Part shown: positions 8,486 through 17,091 of the stretch, piece after piece
How the letters are laid out: each line of letters begins with the position of its first letter
Numbering within the stretch: position 1 is the stretch's first letter
DNA from: Bacillota bacterium
GTDB taxonomy: Bacteria; Bacillota; Clostridia; Acetivibrionales; DSM-27016
Reading direction: 5' to 3'
DNA length: 64,000 nucleotides
NCBI GenBank assembly: GCA_023390115.1
Contig: JAEWDM010000036.1
Span: 29,144 to 93,143, forward strand
The notes under the pieces: generated by a model
What the model was told of the DNA's origin: nothing
Databases searched by the model: none
The model's input: the letters and a program-made list of their open reading frames with translations, nothing else
Made by a program: the position numbers and the translations under genes

Positions 8486-9808
8486 TTGAAACATCAGCCG
8501 GCTGCCGTTCAGTGCGTTTTGCCGCTGAGTATAGCTGAGGAGGCGGGCATTGAGCAGGGTGATGCCATATTATCAATAAATGGTGAGAAAATTAAAGACA
8601 TATTTGATTACAGATTTCTTATTGCTGATTCCGAGCTGGTGCTTGAGGTTCTTAAAAAGAACGGAGAGATCTGGAGTATAGAGGTAGAAAAGGACGAATA
8701 TGAGGATCTGGGAATTGATTTTGAATTCTCAATGATAGACCGGGAGAAAAGCTGTACAAATAAATGTATATTTTGCTTCATAGATCAATTGCCTCCCGGA
8801 ATGAGAGATACACTGTACTTTAAGGATGACGATTCGAGGCTTTCATTTCTTACGGGAAATTATGTCACCTTAACAAATATGAGTGACGGTGATATAGACA
8901 GGATTATCAGGTATAGGATGTCTCCTATTAATGTATCTGTGCACTGTACAAATCCAAGGCTTAGAAAATATATGCTTAAAAACAGATTTGCAGGGAATAT
9001 ACTGGACAGGATACAAAAGCTGACGTCTCACGGAATCGAAATAAACTGCCAGATTGTCTTATGCAGAGGGATAAATGACGGAGAAGAGCTTGACAGGACA
9101 ATCTTCGAGCTTGCCGGGCTGCGTCCGGGAATAAGAAGCATTTCAATAGTGCCTGTGGGAATAAGCAGGTACAGGGAAGGGCTTGAGCGCCTGGAGCCTT
9201 ATGGGAAGGAATCGTCTGCAGAGGTTATAGGCCAGGTGCATAAATGGCAAAAGAGATTGCATAAAAAATACGGCTCAAGGCTTGCGTATCTTTCCGATGA
9301 GTTCTATATAATGGCTGGAGCGCCTCTGCCTGAATATGAGGAGTATGAGGATTTCCCGCAAATAGAAAATGGGGTGGGCCTTGCTGCTTCGCTAAAGCAT
9401 GAATTTTATGAATTTCTTGAAGCCGCGGATTTAAAATGTATATCTCCGAGGAAGGTCAGTATAGCAACGGGTATTTCTGCGTCCGCGCTTATAAGGGAAT
9501 TGTCCGGTGTGCTTGAAAGAAGGCTTGGCACAGTAACGGTAAATGTATTTGCTATAAAAAATGAATTTTTTGGAGAAAATGTTACAGTAACGGGCCTGCT
9601 GACGGGAAGGGATATTATTTCCCAATTAAAAGACAAGGCTCTGGGAGAGGAGCTTCTTATATCAGCAAGCATGCTCAAAGCGGGAGAGAGAATTCTTTTG
9701 GACGATTGCAGCATAGAGACAATGGAGCAGCAGCTTAATGTAAAAATAACCGTTGTTGAGAATGACGGCAAAGACTTTATTGAAAAAGTAGTGGGAAAGA
9801 TTATATAA
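8486..9808 (+). CDS. PDZ/radical-SAM/DUF512 protein
   Basis: The 440-aa protein has an N-terminal PDZ-like segment (about residues 8-60, with AEEAGIEQGDAILSINGE), a radical-SAM-type cluster CxxxCxxC at about Cys90, Cys94 and Cys97 (CTNKCIFC), and a C-terminal DUF512 domain. This architecture is common in Clostridia, usually next to der, as here (28 bp before it). Its reaction is unknown. The start is TTG 8486, set by GAGGAGG at 8471. The promoter is probably shared through the rpmF terminator or lies inside it. Confidence 0.85.
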   Translation: MKHQPAAVQCVLPLSIAEEAGIEQGDAILSINGEKIKDIFDYRFLIADSELVLEVLKKNGEIWSIEVEKDEYEDLGIDFEFSMIDREKSCTNKCIFCFIDQLPPGMRDTLYFKDDDSRLSFLTGNYVTLTNMSDGDIDRIIRYRMSPINVSVHCTNPRLRKYMLKNRFAGNILDRIQKLTSHGIEINCQIVLCRGINDGEELDRTIFELAGLRPGIRSISIVPVGISRYREGLERLEPYGKESSAEVIGQVHKWQKRLHKKYGSRLAYLSDEFYIMAGAPLPEYEEYEDFPQIENGVGLAASLKHEFYEFLEAADLKCISPRKVSIATGISASALIRELSGVLERRLGTVTVNVFAIKNEFFGENVTVTGLLTGRDIISQLKDKALGEELLISASMLKAGERILLDDCSIETMEQQLNVKITVVENDGKDFIEKVVGKII

Positions 9809-9845
9809 TAAGTAGGACTTATTACGGAATATAGAGGTGAAAAAA

Positions 9846-11168
9846 TTGGCAAAACCGGTTGTGGCAATAGTTGGAAGACCTAATGTTGGGAAATCGACCT
9901 TTTTTAATTATGTTGCAGGCAAAAGAATATCTATTGTTGAGGATACCCCCGGAGTTACCCGCGACAGGATATATACGGAGGTGGAGTGGAGAGGCAGAAA
10001 ATTTACGCTCATAGACACGGGGGGAATAGAGCCTTATAGTGAGAACAGGATAATGCAGCAAATGAAAAGGCAGGCGGAAATGGCTGTCGAAATGGCAGAG
10101 GTAATAGTTTTTATGGTAGACATGAAGGATGGGCTTACTGCCTCGGACAGAGAGGTTTCTGTCATGCTCAGGAAGTCGGGCAAGCCTGTTATACTGACAG
10201 TCAATAAGGTTGACAGGGTAGGCGAGCTTCCTGCAGAGGCTTATGAATTTTATAATCTGGGGCTGGGGGATATAATGCCTGTATCGTCTGTTCACGGCCT
10301 TGGAATGGGCGATTTGCTGGATGAGATATTCAAGTATTTTCCCGAGGACAGGGAGGACGAATACGATCATGAGGTAATAAGGGTTGCGGTGGTAGGAAAG
10401 CCCAATGCCGGAAAATCTTCTCTCATAAATAAAATACTGGGGGAAGAAAGGGTTATTGTGAGCGAGGTGGCGGGGACCACCAGAGATGCTATAGATACAT
10501 ATGCGGAGATAGACGGCGATAAGTTTGTATTCATTGATACCGCAGGGATAAGAAGAAAGAGCAAGGTTGAGGAAAATATTGAAAGGTATAGCGTAATGCG
10601 TGCATGGGGAGCAGTAGACAGGGCGGATGTATGCCTTATATTGATTGATGCCGTGGACGGAGTTACGGAGCAGGACACAAAGATTGCGGGATATGCGCAT
10701 GAAGCCGGGAAAGCTTCTGTTATTGTGATAAACAAATGGGATATAATCGAAAAAGAGACGGGCACACTGGAGGAGTACCGTAAGAGGGTGCATGAAAAGC
10801 TGGGCTTTATGACCTATGCGCCGGTAATATTTATTTCTGCCAAAACCGGGCAGAGGGTAAACAAAATTTATGAGCTCATAAAATATGTGGCAAATCAGGC
10901 AGCGCTCAGGATCTCCACCGGAATGCTCAATGATCTTGTGGGAGAAGCGGTTGCTATGGTCCAGCCGCCTTCGGACAAAGGCAAAAGGCTCAAAATATTA
11001 TATGCTACCCAGGTGGGGGTAAAGCCGCCCGCATTTGTAATATTTGTAAATAATTCGGAGCTTTTTCACTATTCTTATGAAAGATACCTTGAGAATCAGT
11101 TAAGAAAGAATTTTGGGTTTGAAGGGACTCCTATAAAATTAATACACAGAGAAAAGGAAAAGTCATGA
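9846..11168 (+). CDS. der: Ribosome biogenesis GTPase Der (EngA)
   Basis: The 440-aa protein holds two tandem GTPase domains followed by a KH-like domain. G1 motifs are GRPNVGKST near residue 10 and GKPNAGKSS near 182. DTPG and DTAG switch-II motifs, NKVD and NKWD follow in each half. Der is an essential GTPase in 50S subunit assembly. The TTG at 9846 (protein starting MAKPVVAIVG) is preferred over GTG 9837 because GAGGTG at 9832-9837 is its ribosome binding site. It lies in a likely operon with plsY and gpsA, a conserved clostridial order. Confidence 0.95.
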   Translation: MAKPVVAIVGRPNVGKSTFFNYVAGKRISIVEDTPGVTRDRIYTEVEWRGRKFTLIDTGGIEPYSENRIMQQMKRQAEMAVEMAEVIVFMVDMKDGLTASDREVSVMLRKSGKPVILTVNKVDRVGELPAEAYEFYNLGLGDIMPVSSVHGLGMGDLLDEIFKYFPEDREDEYDHEVIRVAVVGKPNAGKSSLINKILGEERVIVSEVAGTTRDAIDTYAEIDGDKFVFIDTAGIRRKSKVEENIERYSVMRAWGAVDRADVCLILIDAVDGVTEQDTKIAGYAHEAGKASVIVINKWDIIEKETGTLEEYRKRVHEKLGFMTYAPVIFISAKTGQRVNKIYELIKYVANQAALRISTGMLNDLVGEAVAMVQPPSDKGKRLKILYATQVGVKPPAFVIFVNNSELFHYSYERYLENQLRKNFGFEGTPIKLIHREKEKS

Positions 11169-11225
11169 CAAGATGTCGTTGCATATAAGTACAAAAAATA
11201 AATTGGATAAGGGGAGATATTCCTG

Positions 11226-11867
11226 ATGTTTATTGTTGTGGTCAAGCTGGTGATAGCAGGCGTTATAGGATATCTTTTGGGCAGTGCAAACACCTCCCTG
11301 ATTGTGGGCAAATTCTATGGGGTGGATGTGCGAAAGCACGGCAGCGGAAATGCCGGGACGACAAACACCTTAAGGACCTTGGGGAAGGCGGCCGCCGCGC
11401 TGGTTATTTCAGGGGACATATTAAAAGGTGTATTAGCATGTATTATGGGCTTATATATAATCCACGGAGGTGTGACGGCAGAGATATTCAACAGAGACTA
11501 TATTGAGGATATGGGGCTTATGGTGGGAGGAATTTTCAGTATAGTTGGCCATAACTGGCCTCTGTATTTTAATTTTAAAGGAGGAAAGGGCATACTGACG
11601 ACCTTTTCGGTAGCTCTTATGATGGATCCCGTAATGGCCCTTGCGCTTCTTGGGGTCTTTATAATCATCGTCGCACTTACAAGGTACGTTTCATTAGGGT
11701 CTATTATTGCGGCTGCACTGCTGCCTGTGGGCTCGCTGCTGTTCGGAAGAGGGCCTGTGTTTACGGTTTTTTCCGGCATACTGGCACTGCTTGCGATATT
11801 TAAGCATCGTGAAAATATAAAGAGAATACTGGATGGCACCGAGCGAAAGCTGGGAGAAAAAAAATAA
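11226..11867 (+). CDS. plsY: Acyl-phosphate:glycerol-3-phosphate acyltransferase
   Basis: The 213-aa protein is an integral membrane PlsY with about five hydrophobic segments. Visible motifs are GSANTSLIVGKFYGVDVR, GSGNAGTTNTLRTLGK and HNWPLYFNFKGGKG, which correspond to the three conserved loops that bind acyl-phosphate and glycerol-3-phosphate. It makes lysophosphatidic acid, the first step of phospholipid synthesis. It sits between der and gpsA, whose product supplies its glycerol-3-phosphate. Confidence 0.95.
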   Translation: MFIVVVKLVIAGVIGYLLGSANTSLIVGKFYGVDVRKHGSGNAGTTNTLRTLGKAAAALVISGDILKGVLACIMGLYIIHGGVTAEIFNRDYIEDMGLMVGGIFSIVGHNWPLYFNFKGGKGILTTFSVALMMDPVMALALLGVFIIIVALTRYVSLGSIIAAALLPVGSLLFGRGPVFTVFSGILALLAIFKHRENIKRILDGTERKLGEKK

Positions 11868-11884
11868 GTTGAATGGAGGTCTTT

Positions 11885-12913
11885 ATGAAAAAAAATATTG
11901 CTATAATAGGCGCAGGGAGCATGGGGACTGCCCTTTCTGTTCTTCTTTCCAAAAATGGACACAGCGTAAAAATCTGGTCCCCATTCAGTGAAGAAGCTGA
12001 CATGATTAACAATATAAGAGAGCATATACACAGGCTTCCCGGCGTAGTTATTCCGGAGGGGGTGAACTGTACCTGTGATCTGGAGAAGGCCCTTGCCGGG
12101 GCTGATGCGGTGGTGCTTGCCGTGCCTGCGCAGACAACGAGGGCAAACGCTGTCAGCATAAGGAACTATATAAAAAATGATCAGCTCCTGATAACATGCT
12201 CAAAAGGGATTGAGGAAAATACCTGTCTAATACTGTCCGATGTAATAAAGCAGGAAATTCCCGGAGCAGAAGCAGTCGTGCTGTCGGGACCAAGCCATGC
12301 TGAAGAGATAGCCAGAGACATACCTACCACAGTAGTAGCGGCAAGCCCTGACAGAGCAGCGGCGGAAGCAGTTCAGGAAATATTTATGACGCCTAAATTC
12401 AGGGTATACACAAACCCCGATATAATAGGAGTAGAATTGGGTGGAGCTCTTAAAAATGTAATTGCACTTTGTGCGGGGATTTCAGATGGGCTGGGCTTCG
12501 GCGACAATACAAAGGCCGCTCTCATGACAAGGGGTATAACCGAAATAGCCAGACTGGGAAAGGCTATGGGTGCCAAGCCTCAGACCTTCAGCGGGCTTAC
12601 GGGCATAGGCGATTTGATAGTTACCTGTACCAGTATGCACAGCAGAAACAGAAGGGCCGGTATTCTCATAGGACAGGGCAAATCGGTAAGCCAGGCGCTG
12701 GAGGAGGTTAAAATGGTTGTTGAAGGAGTTTCCACCACAAAGCCTGCATATCAGCTTGGAAACAAAATGGGAGTATCCATGCCTATAACTGCGGAGGCCT
12801 ATAATATACTGTTTAACGGAAAAAACCCAAAGCAGGCGGTAGTGGATTTGATGATGAGGGACAGAACCCATGAAATTGAAGAGGTGGTCCATGAAAGCAG
12901 TTGGGAGGCATAA
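11885..12913 (+). CDS. gpsA: Glycerol-3-phosphate dehydrogenase [NAD(P)+]
   Basis: The 342-aa protein starts MKKNIAIIGAGSMGTALS, a Rossmann-fold dinucleotide motif, and contains VLSGPSHAEE near residue 135 and ELGGALKNVIALCAG near 185 with the catalytic lysine. It reduces dihydroxyacetone phosphate to glycerol-3-phosphate for PlsY. The ATG at 11885 follows GGAGGT; an ATG at 11873 has no site. It is 17 bp downstream of plsY, so the two are coupled. Confidence 0.95.
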   Translation: MKKNIAIIGAGSMGTALSVLLSKNGHSVKIWSPFSEEADMINNIREHIHRLPGVVIPEGVNCTCDLEKALAGADAVVLAVPAQTTRANAVSIRNYIKNDQLLITCSKGIEENTCLILSDVIKQEIPGAEAVVLSGPSHAEEIARDIPTTVVAASPDRAAAEAVQEIFMTPKFRVYTNPDIIGVELGGALKNVIALCAGISDGLGFGDNTKAALMTRGITEIARLGKAMGAKPQTFSGLTGIGDLIVTCTSMHSRNRRAGILIGQGKSVSQALEEVKMVVEGVSTTKPAYQLGNKMGVSMPITAEAYNILFNGKNPKQAVVDLMMRDRTHEIEEVVHESSWEA

Positions 12914-12972
12914 AAAAAGTGAGACTTTAGTCTTTTAAGAAGTATTTTATAAAAAGGCGGAGGTTTGAACCT

Positions 12973-13854
12973 ATGACAAGAGCCATTTTAATTTATAATC
13001 CCATGTCGGGAGATCACAGCATAATAAACAGGCTGGATCATATTATACAGAGGTTTCAATCTCGCGATATATTGATTCAGCCTTTTAGAATAGAGGCAGA
13101 ATGTGAAAATATGCTGGTGCGTGTCCTGAAGCTTGACAGGTATGATTTTGCCGTTGTTTCGGGAGGGGACGGAACCGTTAATTTTATAGTGAATATTATT
13201 TTAAAGCACGGTATTAATATCCCTCTCGGTATTTTCCCGTGGGGAACCAGCAATGATCTGGCAAGATGCCTGGGACTTCCCGCAAATGCTGATGAGCTTA
13301 TAGATATAGTGCTGGGGGGCAATACCTCAAGGATTGATGCAGGGCTAATCAATGATAAGCACTATTTTTTAAGCACCTGTGCCGGAGGGGTATTTGTAGA
13401 TGTTTCCTTCAATACCCACAGTGAGCTTAAAAAGAATTTCGGGCTTTTTGCGTATTATCTCAAAGCATTAAGTGAGGTAACGAGCATAAAGCCGTTCAGG
13501 GTTACTTTAAGGACAGAAACCTTATCCATAGAGGAGGATATTCTTTTATTTATAATACTCAACGGAAAGCATGCGGCAGGGTTTTATAACCTTATTGAGG
13601 ATGCGGATATTTCGGACGGCATAATGGACATTGTGCTTCTGAAAAGCTGTTCTCATATGGATTTGGCGAACCTTTTTTTCAACGTACTCAGCAGCTCCTA
13701 TATCAATAACAAAAATGTCGTGAAGCTGAAGGCCAAATCCTGCACCATAATGTCCAGCAGCGATATTAACGTAAGCATAGACGGAGAAAAGGGAGAGGGG
13801 CTTCCGATGTCCGTCAGCTTCATAAATAAAGCCATAGAGGTATTTGTAAAATAG
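12973..13854 (+). CDS. Diacylglycerol/lipid kinase family protein (YegS/DgkB type)
   Basis: The 293-aa protein has the DAGK catalytic fold with the ATP-binding motif VSGGDGTVNFIVN near residue 62 and a PWGTSNDLAR motif near 92. It probably phosphorylates a lipid such as diacylglycerol or undecaprenol at the membrane. It closes the der-plsY-gpsA lipid run and is followed by a strong terminator. Which lipid it uses cannot be told from sequence. Confidence 0.85.
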   Translation: MTRAILIYNPMSGDHSIINRLDHIIQRFQSRDILIQPFRIEAECENMLVRVLKLDRYDFAVVSGGDGTVNFIVNIILKHGINIPLGIFPWGTSNDLARCLGLPANADELIDIVLGGNTSRIDAGLINDKHYFLSTCAGGVFVDVSFNTHSELKKNFGLFAYYLKALSEVTSIKPFRVTLRTETLSIEEDILLFIILNGKHAAGFYNLIEDADISDGIMDIVLLKSCSHMDLANLFFNVLSSSYINNKNVVKLKAKSCTIMSSSDINVSIDGEKGEGLPMSVSFINKAIEVFVK

Positions 13855-13886
13855 AAAAAGGGAGTTTGGGTATTAGATTAGCCTGT

Positions 13887-13923
13887 AAAAAAGTGAGCGG
13901 ATATAACCCGCTCACTTTTTTTG
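13887..13923 (+). terminator. Intrinsic terminator
   Basis: The stem AAGTGAGCGG/CCGCTCACTT with an ATATAAC-type loop is followed by TTTTTTT. Confidence 0.92.
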
Positions 13924-13924
13924 T

Positions 13925-13950
13925 AATATTAAATAAATACGGACATATAT
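13925..13950 (+). promoter_or_regulatory. Possible sigma-E promoter for spoIVA
   Basis: AATATT (13925-13930) and CATATAT (13944-13950) are spaced much as the -35 and -10 boxes of mother-cell sigma-E promoters, upstream of a gene that is sigma-E dependent in Bacillus. The match is partial. Confidence 0.35.
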
Positions 13951-14065
13951 TTATATTGATAAGGGACAGCACTTTTTAGCCTCGTTGGCTGTAAAAATAT
14001 CAAATGCTTACTTTTAGCCGTGGAGTGAGCAACCGGAGGATAATAATTTAAGGGAGGTTCTAGGG

Positions 14066-15544
14066 GTGGAGAAATATAACATATATCAGCAAATAGCTGA
14101 GAGGACGCAGGGAGATATTTATATAGGTATAGTAGGCCCTGTGAGAACGGGTAAATCCACATTTATTAAAAGATTTATGGATTTGCTGGTTATACCTAAT
14201 ATAGAAAACGCATATCAGAAGGAGAGGGCAAAGGATGAACTGCCTCAGAGTGCCACAGGACGTACAATAATGACAACCGAGCCTAAATTTGTACCCAATG
14301 AGGCTGTTGAAATTACAGTTGATGAAAATGTAAGGCTTAAGGTAAGGCTGGTCGACTGCGTAGGATATCTTGTGAAGGGAGCTCTGGGATATATGGAGGA
14401 TGAAAGCCCCAGAATGGTATCCACTCCCTGGTATGACCATCAGATCCCCTTTGAGGAGGCGGCAGAGCTGGGGACAAAAAAGGTTATTACCGAGCATTCT
14501 ACTATAGGATTAGTGGTGCTTACTGACGGAAGCATAACGGATCTGGACAGGGAAGAATATATTGAAGCGGAAAAAAGAGTTGTAAGCGAGCTTAAATCCA
14601 TTAACAAGCCTTTTGTAATCATACTTAATTCAACAAGGCCGTCGCATGCCGAAACAATTAAACTTAGAGACGAGCTCGAGGATAAATATTCAGTCCCTGT
14701 TATTAATGTGAATTGTGCACAGCTTAGAGTGGAAGACATAAATTCCATAATGGAAAATATACTTTATGAATTCCCTATTGACCAGATGGGGATAAATATT
14801 CCAAAATGGATAGAGACTCTGGAGGATGAGCATTGGCTTAAGACCGATGTAATAAATGCAATAAAGGATACCTTTAAAGGAGTATCCAAGATACGCGAGG
14901 CAAAGGATGCCATAGGAATGTTCGGAGAATATGATTTTATAAAAAGGGCTTATATAGATAGAATAAATCTTGCGGAAGGCAATATACTGGTGGATCTCAG
15001 CACCTCAGACGGGCTGTTCTACAGGGTCTTAAGTGAAACCACAGGGCTGGAAATCGAAGGCGAGCACAGGCTGGTGGGAATGATGAAGGATTTGTCGAGA
15101 ATAAAAAGGGAATATGAAAAAATTGAATATGCCCTGCATGAGGTAAAGCTTAAGGGCTATGGCATGGTTATGCCGCAGATGGAGGAGCTGTCCTTAGAGG
15201 AGCCTGAAATAGTCAAGCAGGGTGCCAGATTCGGAATAAAGCTGAGAGCCAGCGCGCCTTCTATTCACATGATCAGAGCGGATATAGAAACTGAAATAGC
15301 TCCTATTGTCGGTACCGAAAAGCAGTCCGAGGAACTGGTGAGCTACCTTCTGAAGGAGTTTGAAAGCGATCCGGGAAAGATATGGGAGTCGAACATATTC
15401 GGAAAGTCGCTGCATGAGCTTGTAAACGAAGGGCTGCAAAATAAGCTGTTCAGGATGCCCGAGGATGCGCAGCTAAAGCTTCAGGAGACGCTCCAGAAAA
15501 TAATTAATGAAGGCAGCGGCGGCTTGATATGCATAATATTATAA
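14066..15544 (+). CDS. spoIVA: Stage IV sporulation protein A (coat morphogenesis ATPase)
   Basis: The 492-aa protein has the N-terminal Walker A motif GPVRTGKST near residue 25 and the conserved C-terminal tail GGLICIIL. SpoIVA hydrolyses ATP to polymerise on the outer forespore membrane and forms the base of the spore coat. It starts at GTG 14066 after GGGAGG. It shows that the organism makes endospores. The last 13 codons and the following terminator are duplicated 1,325 bp downstream, flanking an inserted toxin-antitoxin island. Confidence 0.97.
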   Translation: MEKYNIYQQIAERTQGDIYIGIVGPVRTGKSTFIKRFMDLLVIPNIENAYQKERAKDELPQSATGRTIMTTEPKFVPNEAVEITVDENVRLKVRLVDCVGYLVKGALGYMEDESPRMVSTPWYDHQIPFEEAAELGTKKVITEHSTIGLVVLTDGSITDLDREEYIEAEKRVVSELKSINKPFVIILNSTRPSHAETIKLRDELEDKYSVPVINVNCAQLRVEDINSIMENILYEFPIDQMGINIPKWIETLEDEHWLKTDVINAIKDTFKGVSKIREAKDAIGMFGEYDFIKRAYIDRINLAEGNILVDLSTSDGLFYRVLSETTGLEIEGEHRLVGMMKDLSRIKREYEKIEYALHEVKLKGYGMVMPQMEELSLEEPEIVKQGARFGIKLRASAPSIHMIRADIETEIAPIVGTEKQSEELVSYLLKEFESDPGKIWESNIFGKSLHELVNEGLQNKLFRMPEDAQLKLQETLQKIINEGSGGLICIIL

Positions 15545-15605
15545 ATAGATTTTAAAAACCTGGGAGCTTGCCATCCCGGGTTTTTCTGCATAAGGGGGCG
15601 CTTCT
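15506..15605 (+). repeat. 100-bp direct repeat, copy 1 (spoIVA tail and terminator)
   Basis: These 100 bp are identical to 16831-16930. The match extends about 14 bp further left with two mismatches. It covers the last codons of spoIVA, its stop codon and its terminator. The divergence after 15605 marks the left boundary of an inserted segment. Confidence 0.97.
15554..15585 (+). terminator. spoIVA terminator
   Basis: AAACCTGGGA pairs with TCCCGGGTTT around an 8-nt loop, ending in TTTTT. It is duplicated exactly at 16879-16910. Confidence 0.9.
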
Positions 15606-15786
15606 TTTACTCCCTAAAAAAAGCCTCAATACATAACTCATCATTCTCAATAAGCATTTTCAAGCCTCTCTTTCTTAAAGAGAGCACCAAAAGAGAGCAC
15701 CAACATTTCAAATGGAATTGAGTTATAAAGATTTTGTTAGCTATATTCTATGTTCAGAAACTGGCAATGGGATTCTTCCCTAAGAT
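15606..15786. other. Left part of the spoIVA island, no gene seen
   Basis: This stretch holds a perfect hairpin CTCTCTTT/AAAGAGAG at 15666-15684 and a tandem repeat of AAAGAGAGCACC. I see no convincing coding sequence in it. Confidence 0.5.
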
Positions 15787-15921
15787 GGGGACATTCCTCA
15801 AAAATAGTGATTAGCTTGCTAAAGGCTTAAGCAGTGATACCGCATAGCAAGTGGGCTTGCACGGGCCTTTTTGCCTGTGATTTAGGGAGGATGTATTGCT
15901 TGTTTTTTGAGAAATGTCCCC
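15787..15921. repeat. 135-bp palindromic element with GGGGACATT ends
   Basis: The left end GGGGACATTCCTCAAAAA (15787-15804) and the reverse complement of the right end (15903-15921) match at 17 of 18 positions. The interior has small hairpins, such as GCAAG-TGGG-CTTGC. It looks like a MITE or REP-type element. Related GGGGACA motifs recur at 16809, 42768-42839 and 63482-63533. Confidence 0.65.
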
Positions 15922-15977
15922 GATTTTGCGGTTTTCAAATTCACTGCAAATATTTAAGTCTAATGCCCTTAAAGTTG

Positions 15978-15986
15978 TGGTATAAT
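15978..15986 (+). promoter_or_regulatory. Extended -10 promoter for the toxin-antitoxin pair
   Basis: TGGTATAAT lies 32 bp upstream of the antitoxin start. Confidence 0.5.
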
Positions 15987-16017
15987 TGTTATATCAAAAG
16001 AATTCGGAGTGAGATAT

Positions 16018-16278
16018 ATGAAGAATATAAATATTAGTGTAACTTTACCTAGCGAAATACTTCTGGCACTGAGAGAATCCGATAAAGAGCTTGCACTTGA
16101 CATGAAAAGGTTCACGGCCTTGAAGCTTTATCAGGATGGAAGGCTATCGGTCGGTCAATGTGCGGAGCTTGCAGAAATGAATGAGGAAGATTTTATAAAA
16201 TTTCTTGCTGAGAATCAAATTTCAATATTTCAGTATAGCTCTCAAGAAAGCCTGAAAGAGGATTTTGCCAATGCTTGA
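16018..16278 (+). CDS. UPF0175-family antitoxin
   Basis: The 86-aa protein matches the UPF0175 family: an N-terminal beta strand (INISVTLPSEILLALRES), then KLYQDGRLSVGQCAELAEMN and a helix ending in EDFIKFLAENQI. UPF0175 proteins are typical antitoxin-like partners of DUF3368 PIN-domain proteins and are thought to bind their own promoter. The ATG at 16018 follows CGGAG; a GTG at 16009 overlaps that site. The stop codon overlaps the start of the toxin gene, the usual arrangement of such pairs. It lies inside the island between the two spoIVA-tail repeats. Confidence 0.85.
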   Translation: MKNINISVTLPSEILLALRESDKELALDMKRFTALKLYQDGRLSVGQCAELAEMNEEDFIKFLAENQISIFQYSSQESLKEDFANA

Positions 16279-16765
16279 CAGGGTTGTTATTGTGAACTCC
16301 ACACCTATAATTGCTTTATCTGCTATAGACAGGCTTCATTTATTAAAGGATATTTATAATATTGTTTACATACCTAAAGCTGTAAATGACGAAATATTTG
16401 TCAAACAAAATTCCAAGGCACAGAATGACCTTGTTAAGGCCAGGGAGTGGATACAGGTAAAGCAGATAGAAAACGTAGAATCACGGAGATTTTCCAAGGT
16501 CCAATTGCATGATGGGGAAGTTGAGGTAATGATATTAGGCAAAGAGCTTGGAGCAGATTTGCTGATAATAGCAATAAGCCTTGTCTCTTTCGCTCTCAAA
16601 ATTACTCCTAATGTTCCAGTAATTTTAAAATCCAAATACTCAGCGTATTTTCTCGCAAGATAATCATCTATAGTTAAGCCTTGTCTTGACGGGCTTATTG
16701 ATAATGGTATTTATATTGGAAAGCAAGTTTACGATAATGTAATTATGTTTGCAGGTGAAGAATGA
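16271..16765 (+). pseudogene. DUF3368 PIN-domain toxin gene split by a 98-bp internal inversion
   Basis: The N-terminal part (MLDRVVIVNSTPIIALSAID through HDGEVEVMILGKELGADLL) is a normal DUF3368 protein. After codon LLII the frame reads an unrelated tail and stops at 16663. The missing part is present on the opposite strand: the reverse complement of 16571-16668 encodes DDYLARKYAEYLDFKITG, then TLGVILRAKETRLI. Replacing 16571-16668 by its reverse complement gives one continuous 164-aa ORF, 16271-16765, ending LDGLIDNGIYIGKQVYDN and a short tail to EE, as expected for the family. The boundaries share only ATA/TAT. The inversion removes conserved C-terminal acidic residues, so the present product is probably inactive. 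Confidence 0.92.
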
Positions 16766-16830
16766 TAAGCAGGTACAAAAATTGGAATGGTGATTTATAC
16801 TCAAAGACGAGGACATTCCGGAAAATAATC

Positions 16831-16930
16831 AATGAAGGCAGCGGCGGCTTGATATGCATAATATTATAAATAGATTTTAAAAACCTGGGAGCTTGCCATC
16901 CCGGGTTTTTCTGCATAAGGGGGCGCTTCT
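16831..16930 (+). repeat. 100-bp direct repeat, copy 2
   Basis: This copy is identical to 15506-15605. It carries an orphan fragment of the last 13 codons of spoIVA with the stop codon, and a second copy of the terminator (16879-16910). It is preceded by a GAGGACATTCCGG motif at 16809-16821. Confidence 0.97.
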
Positions 16931-17091
16931 CTCATTGCCCTGAGAATTCCTCCATACTTTTATCAGGCGGAATCCTCCCCGCGTGCAGCTATCCTTAAAT
17001 CAAATTGCAAATATGTTGTAATTTTAGCGTTTACAAAATCCCAAAAGTATAATATATTTGATGTAATAAATTTGTATATAGGAGGCATATT
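16931..17091. other. Intergenic region upstream of the phosphosugar mutase
   Basis: The stretch is AT-rich at its right end, with GTATAATAT at 17047-17055 as a possible -10 box, and a GGAGG ribosome binding site just before 17092. No other feature is visible. Confidence 0.4.

Noticed and set aside
9822..10793. 323-codon open frame on the reverse strand
   Set aside because: It lies wholly opposite der, whose GTPase motifs are unmistakable; the reverse product has no recognisable family.
15666..15713. Possible CRISPR-like short repeats (AAAGAGAGCACC twice)
   Set aside because: Only two adjacent copies without spacers, next to a hairpin; a local tandem duplication explains it.
15834..16037. 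67-codon plus-strand frame upstream of the antitoxin
   Set aside because: It spans the palindromic element and the antitoxin promoter and has no ribosome binding site or family match.
16366..16635. 89-codon reverse-strand frame within the toxin gene
   Set aside because: Only its first part (KITGTLGVILRAKE) is meaningful, and that is the inverted piece of the DUF3368 gene, not a separate gene.
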